From Sporosarcina luteola (GTDB taxonomy: Bacteria > Bacillota > Bacilli > Bacillales_A > Planococcaceae), in the NCBI RefSeq assembly GCF_007991495.1, contig NZ_BJYL01000003.1, positions 62,001-126,000 on the forward strand: a stretch of 64,000 nucleotides of DNA, given 5' to 3'. The translations under genes were made by a program, and so were the position numbers. Every line of letters starts with the position of its first letter. Position 1 is the stretch's first letter. The notes under the pieces are model-generated. The model ran no database searches. It saw only the letters and a list, made by a program, of their open reading frames with translations, and was not told the origin of the DNA. This document shows, one piece after another, positions 43,285-51,104 of the stretch.

Positions 43285-44085
43285 TCATCTAGGGCAATAA
43301 AACCCCTCAATGGGCGCATCAAACAACATAAAAATATCCTTGAAATACGTCTCGTCCACCAACTTATCCAACACACCTTTAAAATACCCCGGCAAGTTGC
43401 GGATCACCTTCTTTTTAGTCGCCATCACAGTGATCGTCAATGCACGAAAAGCAAGGTCCTCGAAAACTTGTCCATCATTTTTATAAATATCATATTTCAA
43501 CATGCGCCCAGAAATGGCCCTGTGAATACCGAAGAATTCACGGGCTAATTTTGTGTCACCAATTGTTCCGGCAAGTAGATTTTTCATTCGACTGAACAGA
43601 CTTGTGGATAACTTTGACTGGTCCGCAGGAGACGTGTAGTTAAGATCTTTAGCTTTTAAAAGAGATTTAGAAAGTAGAGCTTCGTCTTTGGAATTTTGTT
43701 CGTTTTCCTCGTTGTCATGCGGTTTCTGGTCATCGTCCCGGTTGTTCATTTTCCCATGGTCATTGAAGGGTAAAATAATGTAAATGTTAGCGCCGAGTCC
43801 GCTCATGACTGGACGGATGTAGTGTTTCTTTTCGATGATTTCGAGTTTGACGAGTTTCCGGATGGCGCGTCGAACTGTGATGTTTGATTTCCCAGTGGCT
43901 TCTTCGATCGTTCCGTGCTTCAAATGTGCCGCACCGTATTTCACGGAATAGCGGCGGATGATGTCGAGTACTTGGCGATCCGATTTTGTCAGCTCGTCCC
44001 AGTGGCGTTTAGCGTGCATTTCGGCTGCTTCATCCATTTCTGCGATTGTGTTGAATTTTGAGTAGTTCTTTAGGTAGTGTGTCAT
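43285..44085 (-). CDS. Helix-turn-helix protein, possible replication-initiator-like or regulatory protein
   Basis: The 266-residue protein has a winged helix at about residues 35-95 (SDRQVLDIIRRYSVKYGAAHLKHGTIEEATGKSNITVRRAIRKLVK), a charged middle region rich in N, D and E, and a C-terminal helical domain ending FDAPIEGFYCPR. No family name is certain. A strong GGGGGAATT site and a leader with the palindrome TCTATATAGA precede it. It is followed by a 21-bp array. Two degraded relatives lie in the window (1206-1307 and 37291-37350), so the gene family is dispersed and turns over quickly. Confidence 0.72.
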   Translation of the reverse strand: MTHYLKNYSKFNTIAEMDEAAEMHAKRHWDELTKSDRQVLDIIRRYSVKYGAAHLKHGTIEEATGKSNITVRRAIRKLVKLEIIEKKHYIRPVMSGLGANIYIILPFNDHGKMNNRDDDQKPHDNEENEQNSKDEALLSKSLLKAKDLNYTSPADQSKLSTSLFSRMKNLLAGTIGDTKLAREFFGIHRAISGRMLKYDIYKNDGQVFEDLAFRALTITVMATKKKVIRNLPGYFKGVLDKLVDETYFKDIFMLFDAPIEGFYCPR

Positions 44086-44150
44086 TTTTAATTCCCCCTT
44101 TACCCTCTATATAGATAGGAGAGGTCAAAAGGGATACTGGAGAATAAAAA
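44086..44150 (-). promoter_or_regulatory. Leader of the helix-turn-helix gene with palindrome TCTATATAGA
   Basis: This block is nearly the same as 1308-1372, in front of the truncated paralogue. TCTATATAGA (44106-44115) is a perfect dyad and TTGACC lies upstream of it. It is a probable promoter-operator region. Confidence 0.55.
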
Positions 44151-44170
44151 TAATTTTAGGAATGAGTAAA

Positions 44171-44206
44171 GACCACCCTTCCGAGAGATTTGCGGGAATG
44201 GGTGGT
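44171..44206. terminator. Hairpin between the helix-turn-helix and sigma-factor genes
   Basis: ACCACCC and GGGTGGT (extended by TTCC/GGAA) form a stem with a 13-base loop, followed by TTATTTAC. The T run is short, so termination is uncertain. No gene is seen in 44207-44376. Confidence 0.45.
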
Positions 44207-44376
44207 TATTTACGTGGAAAAAAATAAGGCCAATTTTGTAGTTTTAAACTGTTTATTGGAGAAAAAGGCGGTTTTTTTCCTGAAAGTAGTGGAATCCCCA
44301 GGGAGAATGAATTTTCTCGTTCGGTGAACAATTCAATGAATCGGTACGATGAAATCACCCGGGAATACAAGGAATC

Positions 44377-44886
44377 ATGCATGATCAGAAAGAGTTCACC
44401 ATGCAGGAATTTGAACATGTTTTAGCGCAATATGAACCGATGATTTCACACATTATCCGAAAGTTGAATATTTACCGTGACCATGTACAGTACAGGCAAG
44501 TCGGCAGGATTGCGTTATGGCAAGCTTGGGAACGGTTTGATACGGAGAAGGGGGACTTCACGCCATTTGCATACCGGAGTATTCAAGGTGCAATGCTGGA
44601 CGAATTGAAGCGTGAAACCCGTTTCGAAGAACGTTTTATGCCTGTGATTGATGATGTAATCATTGATCGTTTAGGAGCGGAGGAAAAGCGGGAACATGAT
44701 GGGCTCCTTGAAGTGATTGGACAACTGGAGCCACGCGAGAAAGCGTTTATCCAATGGTCTTTTGTCGAACAATGCAGCTTGGCAGAGTGCGCAGAACGAG
44801 CGGGCATCTCAGTTGCAGGAGTAAAGAAGAGAAGGGAGAGGATGATGAAGAGGCTGAGGGAGATGATGAAAGTAGCAGTGCCGTAA
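44377..44886 (+). CDS. Sigma-70 family RNA polymerase sigma factor
   Basis: The 169-residue protein has region 2 (VGRIALWQAWERFDTEKGDFTPFAYRSIQGAMLDELKRETR) and region 4 with a helix-turn-helix (SLAECAERAGISVAGVKKRRERMMKRL). It has no region 1 or 3, like small alternative sigma factors. AAGGA precedes ATG 44377. No anti-sigma gene is adjacent. It lies about 460 bases upstream of comK on the same strand, separated by a terminator; a role in competence is possible but unproven. Confidence 0.85.
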   Translation: MHDQKEFTMQEFEHVLAQYEPMISHIIRKLNIYRDHVQYRQVGRIALWQAWERFDTEKGDFTPFAYRSIQGAMLDELKRETRFEERFMPVIDDVIIDRLGAEEKREHDGLLEVIGQLEPREKAFIQWSFVEQCSLAECAERAGISVAGVKKRRERMMKRLREMMKVAVP

Positions 44887-44900
44887 CCGTTTGTGGAAAG

Positions 44901-44936
44901 AAGTGGACTACAGTCGATGTAGTTCACTTTTTTTTC
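44901..44936 (+). terminator. Terminator of the sigma-factor gene
   Basis: AAGTGGACTACA and TGTAGTTCACTT form a 12-bp stem with one mismatch, followed by a run of T. Confidence 0.87.
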
Positions 44937-45089
44937 ATTTGTAAAAGTTGTCCCTCATAGCCGGTGTCGACAGAAAATGAGGGTTTTCTTTGAAAATCAA
45001 CATAAAAAACGACCAGATTGCTGTACTTTGTGGACTATTAATAAATTTCATTATATACTAAATATGGTGTTAAGAGGGAAGATTTTACT

Positions 45090-45164
45090 ATGTCTGATGC
45101 TAGGGGAATAAGACTAGAGAACCTCCATCCACTAAATGAAAGCGCCTACAATTATGCAGTATAA
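45090..45164 (+). CDS. Short open reading frame (24 residues) in the comK leader
   Basis: ATG 45090 follows AGAGGGAAG and encodes MSDARGIRLENLHPLNESAY and four more residues before TAA. It lies downstream of a TATACT box (45054-45059). It may be a leader peptide controlling the comK transcript. Short length makes chance occurrence possible. Confidence 0.35.
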   Translation: MSDARGIRLENLHPLNESAYNYAV

Positions 45165-45201
45165 GGGATGAATCGTTGGCCTTGAAGGAGGTGAGTGAAG
45201 T

Positions 45202-45354
45202 GTGATTCGATTATTATATGGAAATCCCCAGGTGCGACACGTCCGGCAAGACATACACCTGAGGAACCGCGTTGGAGTAAACCAACCTATCGTTAGTATA
45301 CTCCTTCTTACGATAAATCGTAAACTATTAATAACGAGGGGGAGTTTGGGATGA
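45202..45354 (+). CDS. Short open reading frame (50 residues) overlapping the comK start
   Basis: GTG 45202 lies 7 bases after the consensus site AAGGAGGTGA (45185-45194), the best ribosome site of the region. The frame runs without stop to TGA 45352-45354, which overlaps the ATG of comK (ATGA). The product is basic (MIRLLYGNPQVRHVRQDIHL...). A frame that ends exactly on the comK start suggests translational coupling. It could encode a peptide or act only through ribosome traffic. Confidence 0.42.
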   Translation: MIRLLYGNPQVRHVRQDIHLRNRVGVNQPIVSILLLTINRKLLITRGSLG

Positions 45355-45905
45355 GGACGGATTACTCAATTTTCATGAAACGAAACACGTTGGCTTATGT
45401 TAGCGAGTATAACGAAGTGGGGAAGCTGGTGACAGACATCTGCACGACAAATGGCGTATACCGGGTCGATATGGAACCAATCAAACTGATTGATAAAGTA
45501 TTGAAGACTTACGGGTCCAGCTATATAGGGGCGAAAGAAAGTTCAAAATTCCACTTAGGTGATATTGACATGGCGCCTTTAGTAATCGGCGGTGCTGAAG
45601 GCGTGTACTTATTTCCAAGTGAATCACCGGCAAGCCATAAGTGCGTATGGTTTGCACTGCATCACGTAGCGCATTATAAGGAAATTGATAAGAAAAATAC
45701 GGCGGTGTATCTAACCAATGGTCTCGTGTTGACAGTGGGTGTGAGCAAGTCCTCCTTTGAGAGGAGATTGTCTAGCGCAACTCGGTTAAGGGTTAAAATG
45801 GAAGGGCAGCACCTAGGTTATCGATCCTATGACATAGAAGTGGACTATCAAATGGTGCGTGAATTGAAAGGCTACACGTACAGAACGAAAAGGCAAAATG
45901 AATAG
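45351..45905 (+). CDS. comK: Competence transcription factor ComK
   Basis: The 184-residue protein matches ComK: VYRVDMEPIKLIDKVLKTYG, SSYIGAKESSKFHLGDIDMA (compare the FGSSYAGR segment of Bacillus subtilis ComK), and GVYLFPSESPASHKCVWFALHHV. ComK is the master activator of DNA-uptake genes and binds AT-rich boxes. Its own upstream region has no exact AAAA-N5-TTTT box that I could find. GAGGGGGAG precedes the ATG at 8 bases. Length is close to the family norm (about 190). Confidence 0.9.
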   Translation: MRTDYSIFMKRNTLAYVSEYNEVGKLVTDICTTNGVYRVDMEPIKLIDKVLKTYGSSYIGAKESSKFHLGDIDMAPLVIGGAEGVYLFPSESPASHKCVWFALHHVAHYKEIDKKNTAVYLTNGLVLTVGVSKSSFERRLSSATRLRVKMEGQHLGYRSYDIEVDYQMVRELKGYTYRTKRQNE

Positions 45906-46044
45906 AGAGTATGTTATGGCAGCAAGGGATTGGAAAGGAATCGGGAAATGAATAAGCATTCCACCTGGCTAACCTATTCTCCTGTGAGTTGGCTTCATTC
46001 ATGGTTGGAATGTTTTAAGTAATTCCGGTATGTGTGAACTGAGA

Positions 46045-46098
46045 AAAATGAAAACCGTGTACGTCCAGAGTTATGGATGTGCACGGTTTTCATTTTGA
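46045..46098. terminator. Terminator downstream of comK
   Basis: AAAATGAAAACCGTG and CACGGTTTTCATTTT form a long stem, with GTCC/GGAT extending it. A and T on the two flanks allow use by comK (plus) and the LysR gene (minus). Confidence 0.8.
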
Positions 46099-46153
46099 TG
46101 ATTGCCGATAATTTAAAAATGAAGAAATGGGCTGACTTTCATAAACGCCAAAC

Positions 46154-47029
46154 CTATTTAAAGAGTTGAAACATATCTTCCTCATCTATGAAATCCATAA
46201 ATGCCTTTACAGTATAGTACTTATCGGATTCTTTCGAGCCATATAACCATGTCTCCCGTTGTAATGGCTCACCCAAGTGGTTTGTCATCGGCTTTCGCCA
46301 AAGATGTTTTTCCTTGGATAGTCCCAACTCAGTCAAAATCGCATAGCCGAGTCCTGCCCGGACGATTTCGAGGCAAACGTCCCCGTTATCGACTTCCATT
46401 GTAATATAAGGAGGCTTTTGAAAGCTTTTCGACCACCATACATCAATCATCGATTTCAAGGATTGATTCGTCTTATAATTGATGCGAGGAAGCAGTGGCA
46501 AGTTTTCAATTTCCACTTCTTCCTTATTGACGAGGTAAATCGTCTCTTTTGTAAGGAATTTCTTGAAATGCAACCATTCCAAATCTTCACGCAAAAAAGC
46601 AACATGAATCTTTTCGTTTATTAACAGGTCAGTCAAGTATGGACTGAAGCCAGTTAATACATGGGGCTCCACTTCGGGATATTTCTTTAGGAATTTCGAC
46701 AATAGATCCGGTAATACGTATTGCGCCACCGCATTTGAAGCTCCTATGTAAATCTTTCCCTTTATGCGTGATGACATTGAAAGCACTTCTTCTCTTGCGT
46801 TTTGAAGCTCTTTTATCATCCGTTCAGCATAGCGGATAACATATTCACCTTGATGATTCGGTTTAATCCCCTTATTTCCTCGAATGAATAACTTCGCTCC
46901 AAATTCATTTTCAATTTTATTAACGCGGTACGTTAACGCAGGCTGGGTAATGAACAATTCCTCTGACACTTGGGATATATTTTTCCCTTCACCAATCTTC
47001 GTAAGTAAAATCCAATCTCTTTCTTCCAA
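46154..47029 (-). CDS. LysR-family transcriptional regulator
   Basis: The 291-residue protein has a helix-turn-helix (ISQVSEELFITQPALTYRVNKIENEFGAKLF) and a sensor domain (KIYIGASNAVAQYVLPDLLS, EVDNGDVCLEIVRAGLGYAI). A TTG start at 47029 follows AGGAGG by 8 bases. It is divergent from the dehydrogenase/transporter operon at 47191 and most likely activates it through the palindrome at 47053-47076. Confidence 0.9.
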   Translation of the reverse strand: MEERDWILLTKIGEGKNISQVSEELFITQPALTYRVNKIENEFGAKLFIRGNKGIKPNHQGEYVIRYAERMIKELQNAREEVLSMSSRIKGKIYIGASNAVAQYVLPDLLSKFLKKYPEVEPHVLTGFSPYLTDLLINEKIHVAFLREDLEWLHFKKFLTKETIYLVNKEEVEIENLPLLPRINYKTNQSLKSMIDVWWSKSFQKPPYITMEVDNGDVCLEIVRAGLGYAILTELGLSKEKHLWRKPMTNHLGEPLQRETWLYGSKESDKYYTVKAFMDFIDEEDMFQLFK

Positions 47030-47052
47030 TAAGAATACCTCCTATATAAAAA

Positions 47053-47076
47053 ATATTTATACAGTTGCATAAATAT
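47053..47076. promoter_or_regulatory. LysR-type binding site
   Basis: ATATTTAT and ATAAATAT are perfect 8-bp arms separated by ACAGTTGC, fitting the LysR T-N11-A pattern. It lies 23 bases upstream of the LysR start and upstream of a TATAAT (47107-47112) with no good -35 for the divergent operon, as expected for an activator-dependent promoter. Confidence 0.65.
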
Positions 47077-47190
47077 CGCTTAATTTAAATTATATCTCAA
47101 CAAGACTATAATGGTAAAGTAACTAATCTGAATATTGGGTTGAGCAGTCGGTATCTACTATCGACGTAAATTTGTTTGGAGGTTCTGCGT

Positions 47191-48072
47191 ATGGAAAGAA
47201 AAGTTGGAGTCATCGGCCTTGGTAACATGGGGAGCGCAATAGCAGAAAAGCTGGCGGCCCATTTTCAAGTTGTCGGTTTTGATATTGATGAAGCAAAACG
47301 GGAAGCGATGAGAGAATTTGGCGTAATGACAGAATCGTCAATTGAAGCAGTCGTCTCACAAACTGAAGTTGTCTTGTTGTCTATGCCGAAAGCATCGATT
47401 TCAAAAGGTATTGTGCAGCAAATCAGCCCTTTGATGGCAAAGGGGGCGATTATCATTGAAACTAGTACAATCCTTCCATCCGAAGTATTGGAGATGCAGG
47501 TAATAAGCATGACACACGGTGTTCGGCTTATTGATGCGGCGATTTTGGGTGGCGTCGGTCATATGAGAAGTCAGACAGCTACTTTGCTTGTAGGGGATTC
47601 AGACAATTCAGCCGCGAGCGTGATGCATGTTTTGGAAGCGATTTCAACGGAAGTCCAAATAATGGGCAGAATTGGTGCAGGCATGTCCGCAAAGATCATA
47701 AACAACGGGGTTGCCCATGCGGTAATGAGTGTAATTGTTGAATCTTCTGCATTAGCAGTGAAACTCGGAATCGAGCCGCAGAAAGTATATGAACTGCTTC
47801 GTGGAGAAACGGCATTGTTGAGACCACTGACACATCGTTACCATGAACGTATCCAAAACGGTGAGTATGCGGGCGGCATGTCGACAATAAACGCTCGAAA
47901 GGATTCAACATTGTTTTTACAGCTCGCTCAAGAGAAGGGTATCCCGTTATTTTCAGTGCAGGCGGCACATTCCGTATATGAGATGGCGATGCAAGAAGGT
48001 TTTGGAAATGAAGACTATGCCGCAATTGCGAAGCTTTGGGAACGTTGGTCAGGAATCGACTTTACAGAATAA
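47191..48072 (+). CDS. NAD(P)-dependent beta-hydroxyacid dehydrogenase
   Basis: The 293-residue protein of the 3-hydroxyisobutyrate/6-phosphogluconate dehydrogenase family has the Rossmann motif VGVIGLGNMGSAIAEKL, the substrate motif DAAILGGVGHMRS and the catalytic lysine in GAGMSAKIINNGVAHAV. ATG 47191 follows GGAGG. It is the first gene of an operon with an aldehyde dehydrogenase and a tripartite tricarboxylate transporter, so it should act on an imported hydroxy acid. Confidence 0.9.
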   Translation: MERKVGVIGLGNMGSAIAEKLAAHFQVVGFDIDEAKREAMREFGVMTESSIEAVVSQTEVVLLSMPKASISKGIVQQISPLMAKGAIIIETSTILPSEVLEMQVISMTHGVRLIDAAILGGVGHMRSQTATLLVGDSDNSAASVMHVLEAISTEVQIMGRIGAGMSAKIINNGVAHAVMSVIVESSALAVKLGIEPQKVYELLRGETALLRPLTHRYHERIQNGEYAGGMSTINARKDSTLFLQLAQEKGIPLFSVQAAHSVYEMAMQEGFGNEDYAAIAKLWERWSGIDFTE

Positions 48073-48087
48073 AAGGAGGCTAACAAA

Positions 48088-49551
48088 ATGGAACATTATA
48101 AAATGCTCATTAATGGTGAGTGGAGAGCGTCAGCTGAAGAAACTTTACCGGTTATTAATCCGTACGACAAGCAGCAATGGGGTACGATTCCTCAAGCATC
48201 CAAAGAAGATGTGGAGCTTGCAATAACGGCAGCTCAGACAGCATTTCATACGACTTGGAAAACAATGAATGGATTTAAACGTGCCAATTGCATGATGAAA
48301 TTAGCAGATTTAATAGAAGAAAATGCTGAGAAATTGGCTGTACATGAGACAAAAGATAATGGTAAAGTCATTCGTGAGACAAAAAAGCAAGTTCCATTCA
48401 CAGCTAGGGCGCTCCGATTTTTTGCAGGATACGCAGATAAAATATATGGGGAAACAATTCCCTTGGATAATATGAATCTATTCGATTATACGATGCGTGA
48501 GCCTGTAGGCGTTGCAGTATTGATCACTGCATGGAATTCCCCAATGCAATTGCTAATGAATAAACTAGCCCCGGCGCTTGCTGCAGGAAACTGTGTTATT
48601 GTGAAACCTTCCGAGCACGCTTCAGTTTCCACATTGTTGTTCGGAGAATTAGTCGAAAAAGCGGGATTCCCCCCTGGCGTCATCAATATCGTCACTGGTG
48701 ATGGAAAAGTGGGAGAGATGTTGACAAGCTCAGAACGGGTGAACAAGATTAGCTTCACAGGCGGCACATACGCAGGCAGGTTAATAAGCAAAAGCGCTGC
48801 TGATCATTTCACACCATTGACTCTTGAACTTGGCGGCAAATCGCCGAATATCATTTTTGAAGATGCAGACTTGAAGAAAGCGGTTCCAGGAGCGATGGCC
48901 GGTATATTCGCTTCGAGTGGCCAAACATGTATTGCCGGCTCTCGCTTGTTAGTACATGAATCGATTTATGACGAAGTTGCAATGCGTCTTGGGGAACGGG
49001 TCGGTCGAATCAAACTCGGAGACCCGATGGATGAAGCGACTGAAATGGGGCCTGTCGCAAATGAAAACCAATACATGGCAATTTCAAAGATGATTGAAAA
49101 CGTTGAAGCGGAAGGTGCTAGAGTGCTGATCGGCAGAGAAGGCGGATTGCCGGAAGAAGGTTATTTCATACGCCCGATGATCCTCGTTAATGTTGACAAC
49201 TCAATGACGATTGCGCGAGAGGAAGTTTTCGGACCTGTACTTAGCATTATCCCGTTCAAAGATGAGGAAGATGCCATCCGTATAGCGAACGATTCGAAAT
49301 ATGGACTCGCCTCAGGGATCTGGACTTCAGACCTATCACGTGCCCATAGGGTGGCAAGGCAGCTTGAAGCAGGCACGGTTTGGGTGAACACCTATCGGAC
49401 AAGTGCTGTCCAGGCTCCTTTTGGTGGAGTAAAGCAAAGTGGCTATGGCAGGGAACGCGGTTGGCATTCAATGCTCGATTACACACGCGTTAAAAATGTC
49501 ATGATCGATTTATCAAACGACGTGCAAGATCCATTTTCAATTAATGTATAA
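48088..49551 (+). CDS. Aldehyde dehydrogenase
   Basis: The 487-residue dehydrogenase has AWNSPMQLLMNKLAPALAAGNC, the glutamate in LELGGKSPNI and catalytic C281 in SSGQTCIAGSRLL. The C-terminus has PFGGVKQSGYGRERG. It would convert a semialdehyde made by the hydroxyacid dehydrogenase into an acid. It is 15 bases after that gene, with AAAGGAGG as the ribosome site. Confidence 0.94.
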   Translation: MEHYKMLINGEWRASAEETLPVINPYDKQQWGTIPQASKEDVELAITAAQTAFHTTWKTMNGFKRANCMMKLADLIEENAEKLAVHETKDNGKVIRETKKQVPFTARALRFFAGYADKIYGETIPLDNMNLFDYTMREPVGVAVLITAWNSPMQLLMNKLAPALAAGNCVIVKPSEHASVSTLLFGELVEKAGFPPGVINIVTGDGKVGEMLTSSERVNKISFTGGTYAGRLISKSAADHFTPLTLELGGKSPNIIFEDADLKKAVPGAMAGIFASSGQTCIAGSRLLVHESIYDEVAMRLGERVGRIKLGDPMDEATEMGPVANENQYMAISKMIENVEAEGARVLIGREGGLPEEGYFIRPMILVNVDNSMTIAREEVFGPVLSIIPFKDEEDAIRIANDSKYGLASGIWTSDLSRAHRVARQLEAGTVWVNTYRTSAVQAPFGGVKQSGYGRERGWHSMLDYTRVKNVMIDLSNDVQDPFSINV

Positions 49552-49564
49552 GGGGGAGAAGTTC

Positions 49565-50548
49565 ATGAAAAAAAGTTTAGTAATGGCAGTTATATTGGTG
49601 TTGTCTATGGCATTGGCAGCGTGCGGGAAAGAATCCAACTCTGCAGGTAAGCCGGATGCCGATTTTCCGAAAAAACCGATCACGCTGATCGTACCTTGGT
49701 CTGCAGGCGGTGGTACAGATACTGGGGCGCGTCTCTTACAACCTTATTTAGAAGATGAGCTTGGCGTAACAGTTAACGTTGTCAACAAAACAGGAGGAGG
49801 TGGCTGGGTTGGCTGGAACGAATTGGCGAATGCAAAGCCGGATGGCTATACAATCGGTCTTGCCAATTCACCGCATATCATTACAGGGTATATGAATCCC
49901 GCGTTGAAACGCGATAAGAACCTCGATGATTTTATCGGCTTAGGTATGCATGTAATCGATCCTGACATTCTTGCAATTCGCAAGGATGAAAAGCGTTTCT
50001 CGACAACCGAGGAGCTTGTTGAATATGCAAAAGATCATAAGTTAACAGTAACAGCTACTGGCGAAGGAACAGATGAGCATTTAGTCATTTTAAGCTTCAA
50101 TAAAAAATATGGTACACAATTCGAAGCGGTTCATTTTGATGGTGCAGCAGAAAGCCGGGCAGCGGTACTAGGCGGACATGTAGATATACTTATTGCGAAT
50201 GCAGGTGAAGTTCTTAGTTTGTACAAAGATAAGGAAATCAAAGTGCTAGGGGTTGCTTCCTCGAAACGTTCACAATTCATGGAAGACGTACCGACTTTTG
50301 AAGAAAGTGGTTTTGAAATTTATCAGGAATCATCGCGAGGGTTGATTGCCCCAAAAGGACTGGATTCAGAAGTACTTGCGAAACTTCAGGAAGCACTCGA
50401 AAAAGCCGTCAATAATGAAGAACACATTCAAAAAATGGCTGATCTTGGATATGGTGTAAACTATGAAAACGGTGATGATTACATGACTGTCTTGAAAAAG
50501 GATGAAGAAGCAGTTATTGATCTGAAAGGTTTGTTAGGCTGGGAATAA
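49565..50548 (+). CDS. Tripartite tricarboxylate transporter substrate-binding protein (TctC-like)
   Basis: The 327-residue lipoprotein has a signal peptide ending in lipobox LAAC at about residue 20. The mature part has KPITLIVPWSAGGGTDTGAR and VNKTGGGGWVGW, the ligand-contacting loops of TctC/Bug proteins. It captures a carboxylate outside the membrane and hands it to TctAB. A hairpin follows it (50557-50592), which probably lets it be made in excess. Confidence 0.92.
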   Translation: MKKSLVMAVILVLSMALAACGKESNSAGKPDADFPKKPITLIVPWSAGGGTDTGARLLQPYLEDELGVTVNVVNKTGGGGWVGWNELANAKPDGYTIGLANSPHIITGYMNPALKRDKNLDDFIGLGMHVIDPDILAIRKDEKRFSTTEELVEYAKDHKLTVTATGEGTDEHLVILSFNKKYGTQFEAVHFDGAAESRAAVLGGHVDILIANAGEVLSLYKDKEIKVLGVASSKRSQFMEDVPTFEESGFEIYQESSRGLIAPKGLDSEVLAKLQEALEKAVNNEEHIQKMADLGYGVNYENGDDYMTVLKKDEEAVIDLKGLLGWE

Positions 50549-50556
50549 TACATTTC

Positions 50557-50592
50557 AATAAGAGATCAACTTCAGGTTGATCCCTTATTTTG
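50557..50592 (+). terminator. Intercistronic hairpin between binding protein and TctB
   Basis: AATAAGAGATCAAC and GTTGATCCCTTATT form a stem of about 13 bp with a 5-base loop, followed by TT. It sits between genes of one operon, so it probably stabilises or partly terminates the transcript after tctC. Confidence 0.7.
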
Positions 50593-50618
50593 AAACAAGC
50601 GGAAGGATGTGAGCAAAT

Positions 50619-51089
50619 ATGCTAAAACAGTTGCACCATGACGTCTATGCAGGAATCGTAATTTTGGCGGTTTCAATCTATTTCTTAGTTCAGGCAAGGG
50701 AATTTCCTGAACGGGCAGCGTTGTTTCCTAATTTGATTCTTGGTCTATTCATATTCTTCGCGATTCTGTTGTTAATAAATGGAGTTCGGAAAATGGCATT
50801 ACAGAAAAGAGATTTGGATGTGCCTGCCGCTGATGAGGAGGAACGTCTGACAATAAGCATGATTAAGATACCAATCCTAATATTAGTGGTCGTTACAGCA
50901 TATGTTTTTCTCATTAATGTGCTAGGATTCTTCGTCTCAACTGCGCTTTTCATGGTTGGAATTTTGTATATGCTTCAATTACGTTCATTGAAAATGTATC
51001 TATTGACGATTATTTTTACATTGTTATTCATTTATCTACTGTTTGTGAAGCTGCTGCATGTATTTCTTCCGACTGGACTACTAATTTAA
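50619..51089 (+). CDS. Tripartite tricarboxylate transporter small membrane subunit (TctB-like)
   Basis: The 156-residue membrane protein has four hydrophobic segments (AGIVILAVSIYFLVQA, LILGLFIFFAILLLING, IPILILVVVTAYVFLINVLG, YLLTIIFTLLFIYLLFVKLL), the TctB pattern. It lies 15 bases before the large subunit gene. Confidence 0.87.
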   Translation: MLKQLHHDVYAGIVILAVSIYFLVQAREFPERAALFPNLILGLFIFFAILLLINGVRKMALQKRDLDVPAADEEERLTISMIKIPILILVVVTAYVFLINVLGFFVSTALFMVGILYMLQLRSLKMYLLTIIFTLLFIYLLFVKLLHVFLPTGLLI

Positions 51090-51104
51090 GAAAGGGTGCA
51101 TGAA

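Noticed and set aside
43285..44085. Calling the helix-turn-helix protein a plasmid replication initiator
   Set aside because: The iteron-like array suggests this, but no initiator motif, DnaA boxes or plasmid partition genes are seen; left as a possibility only.
44980..44996. AAAATGAGGGTTTT as a ComK box near comK
   Set aside because: The spacer is six bases rather than five, and it lies far upstream of the likely comK promoter.
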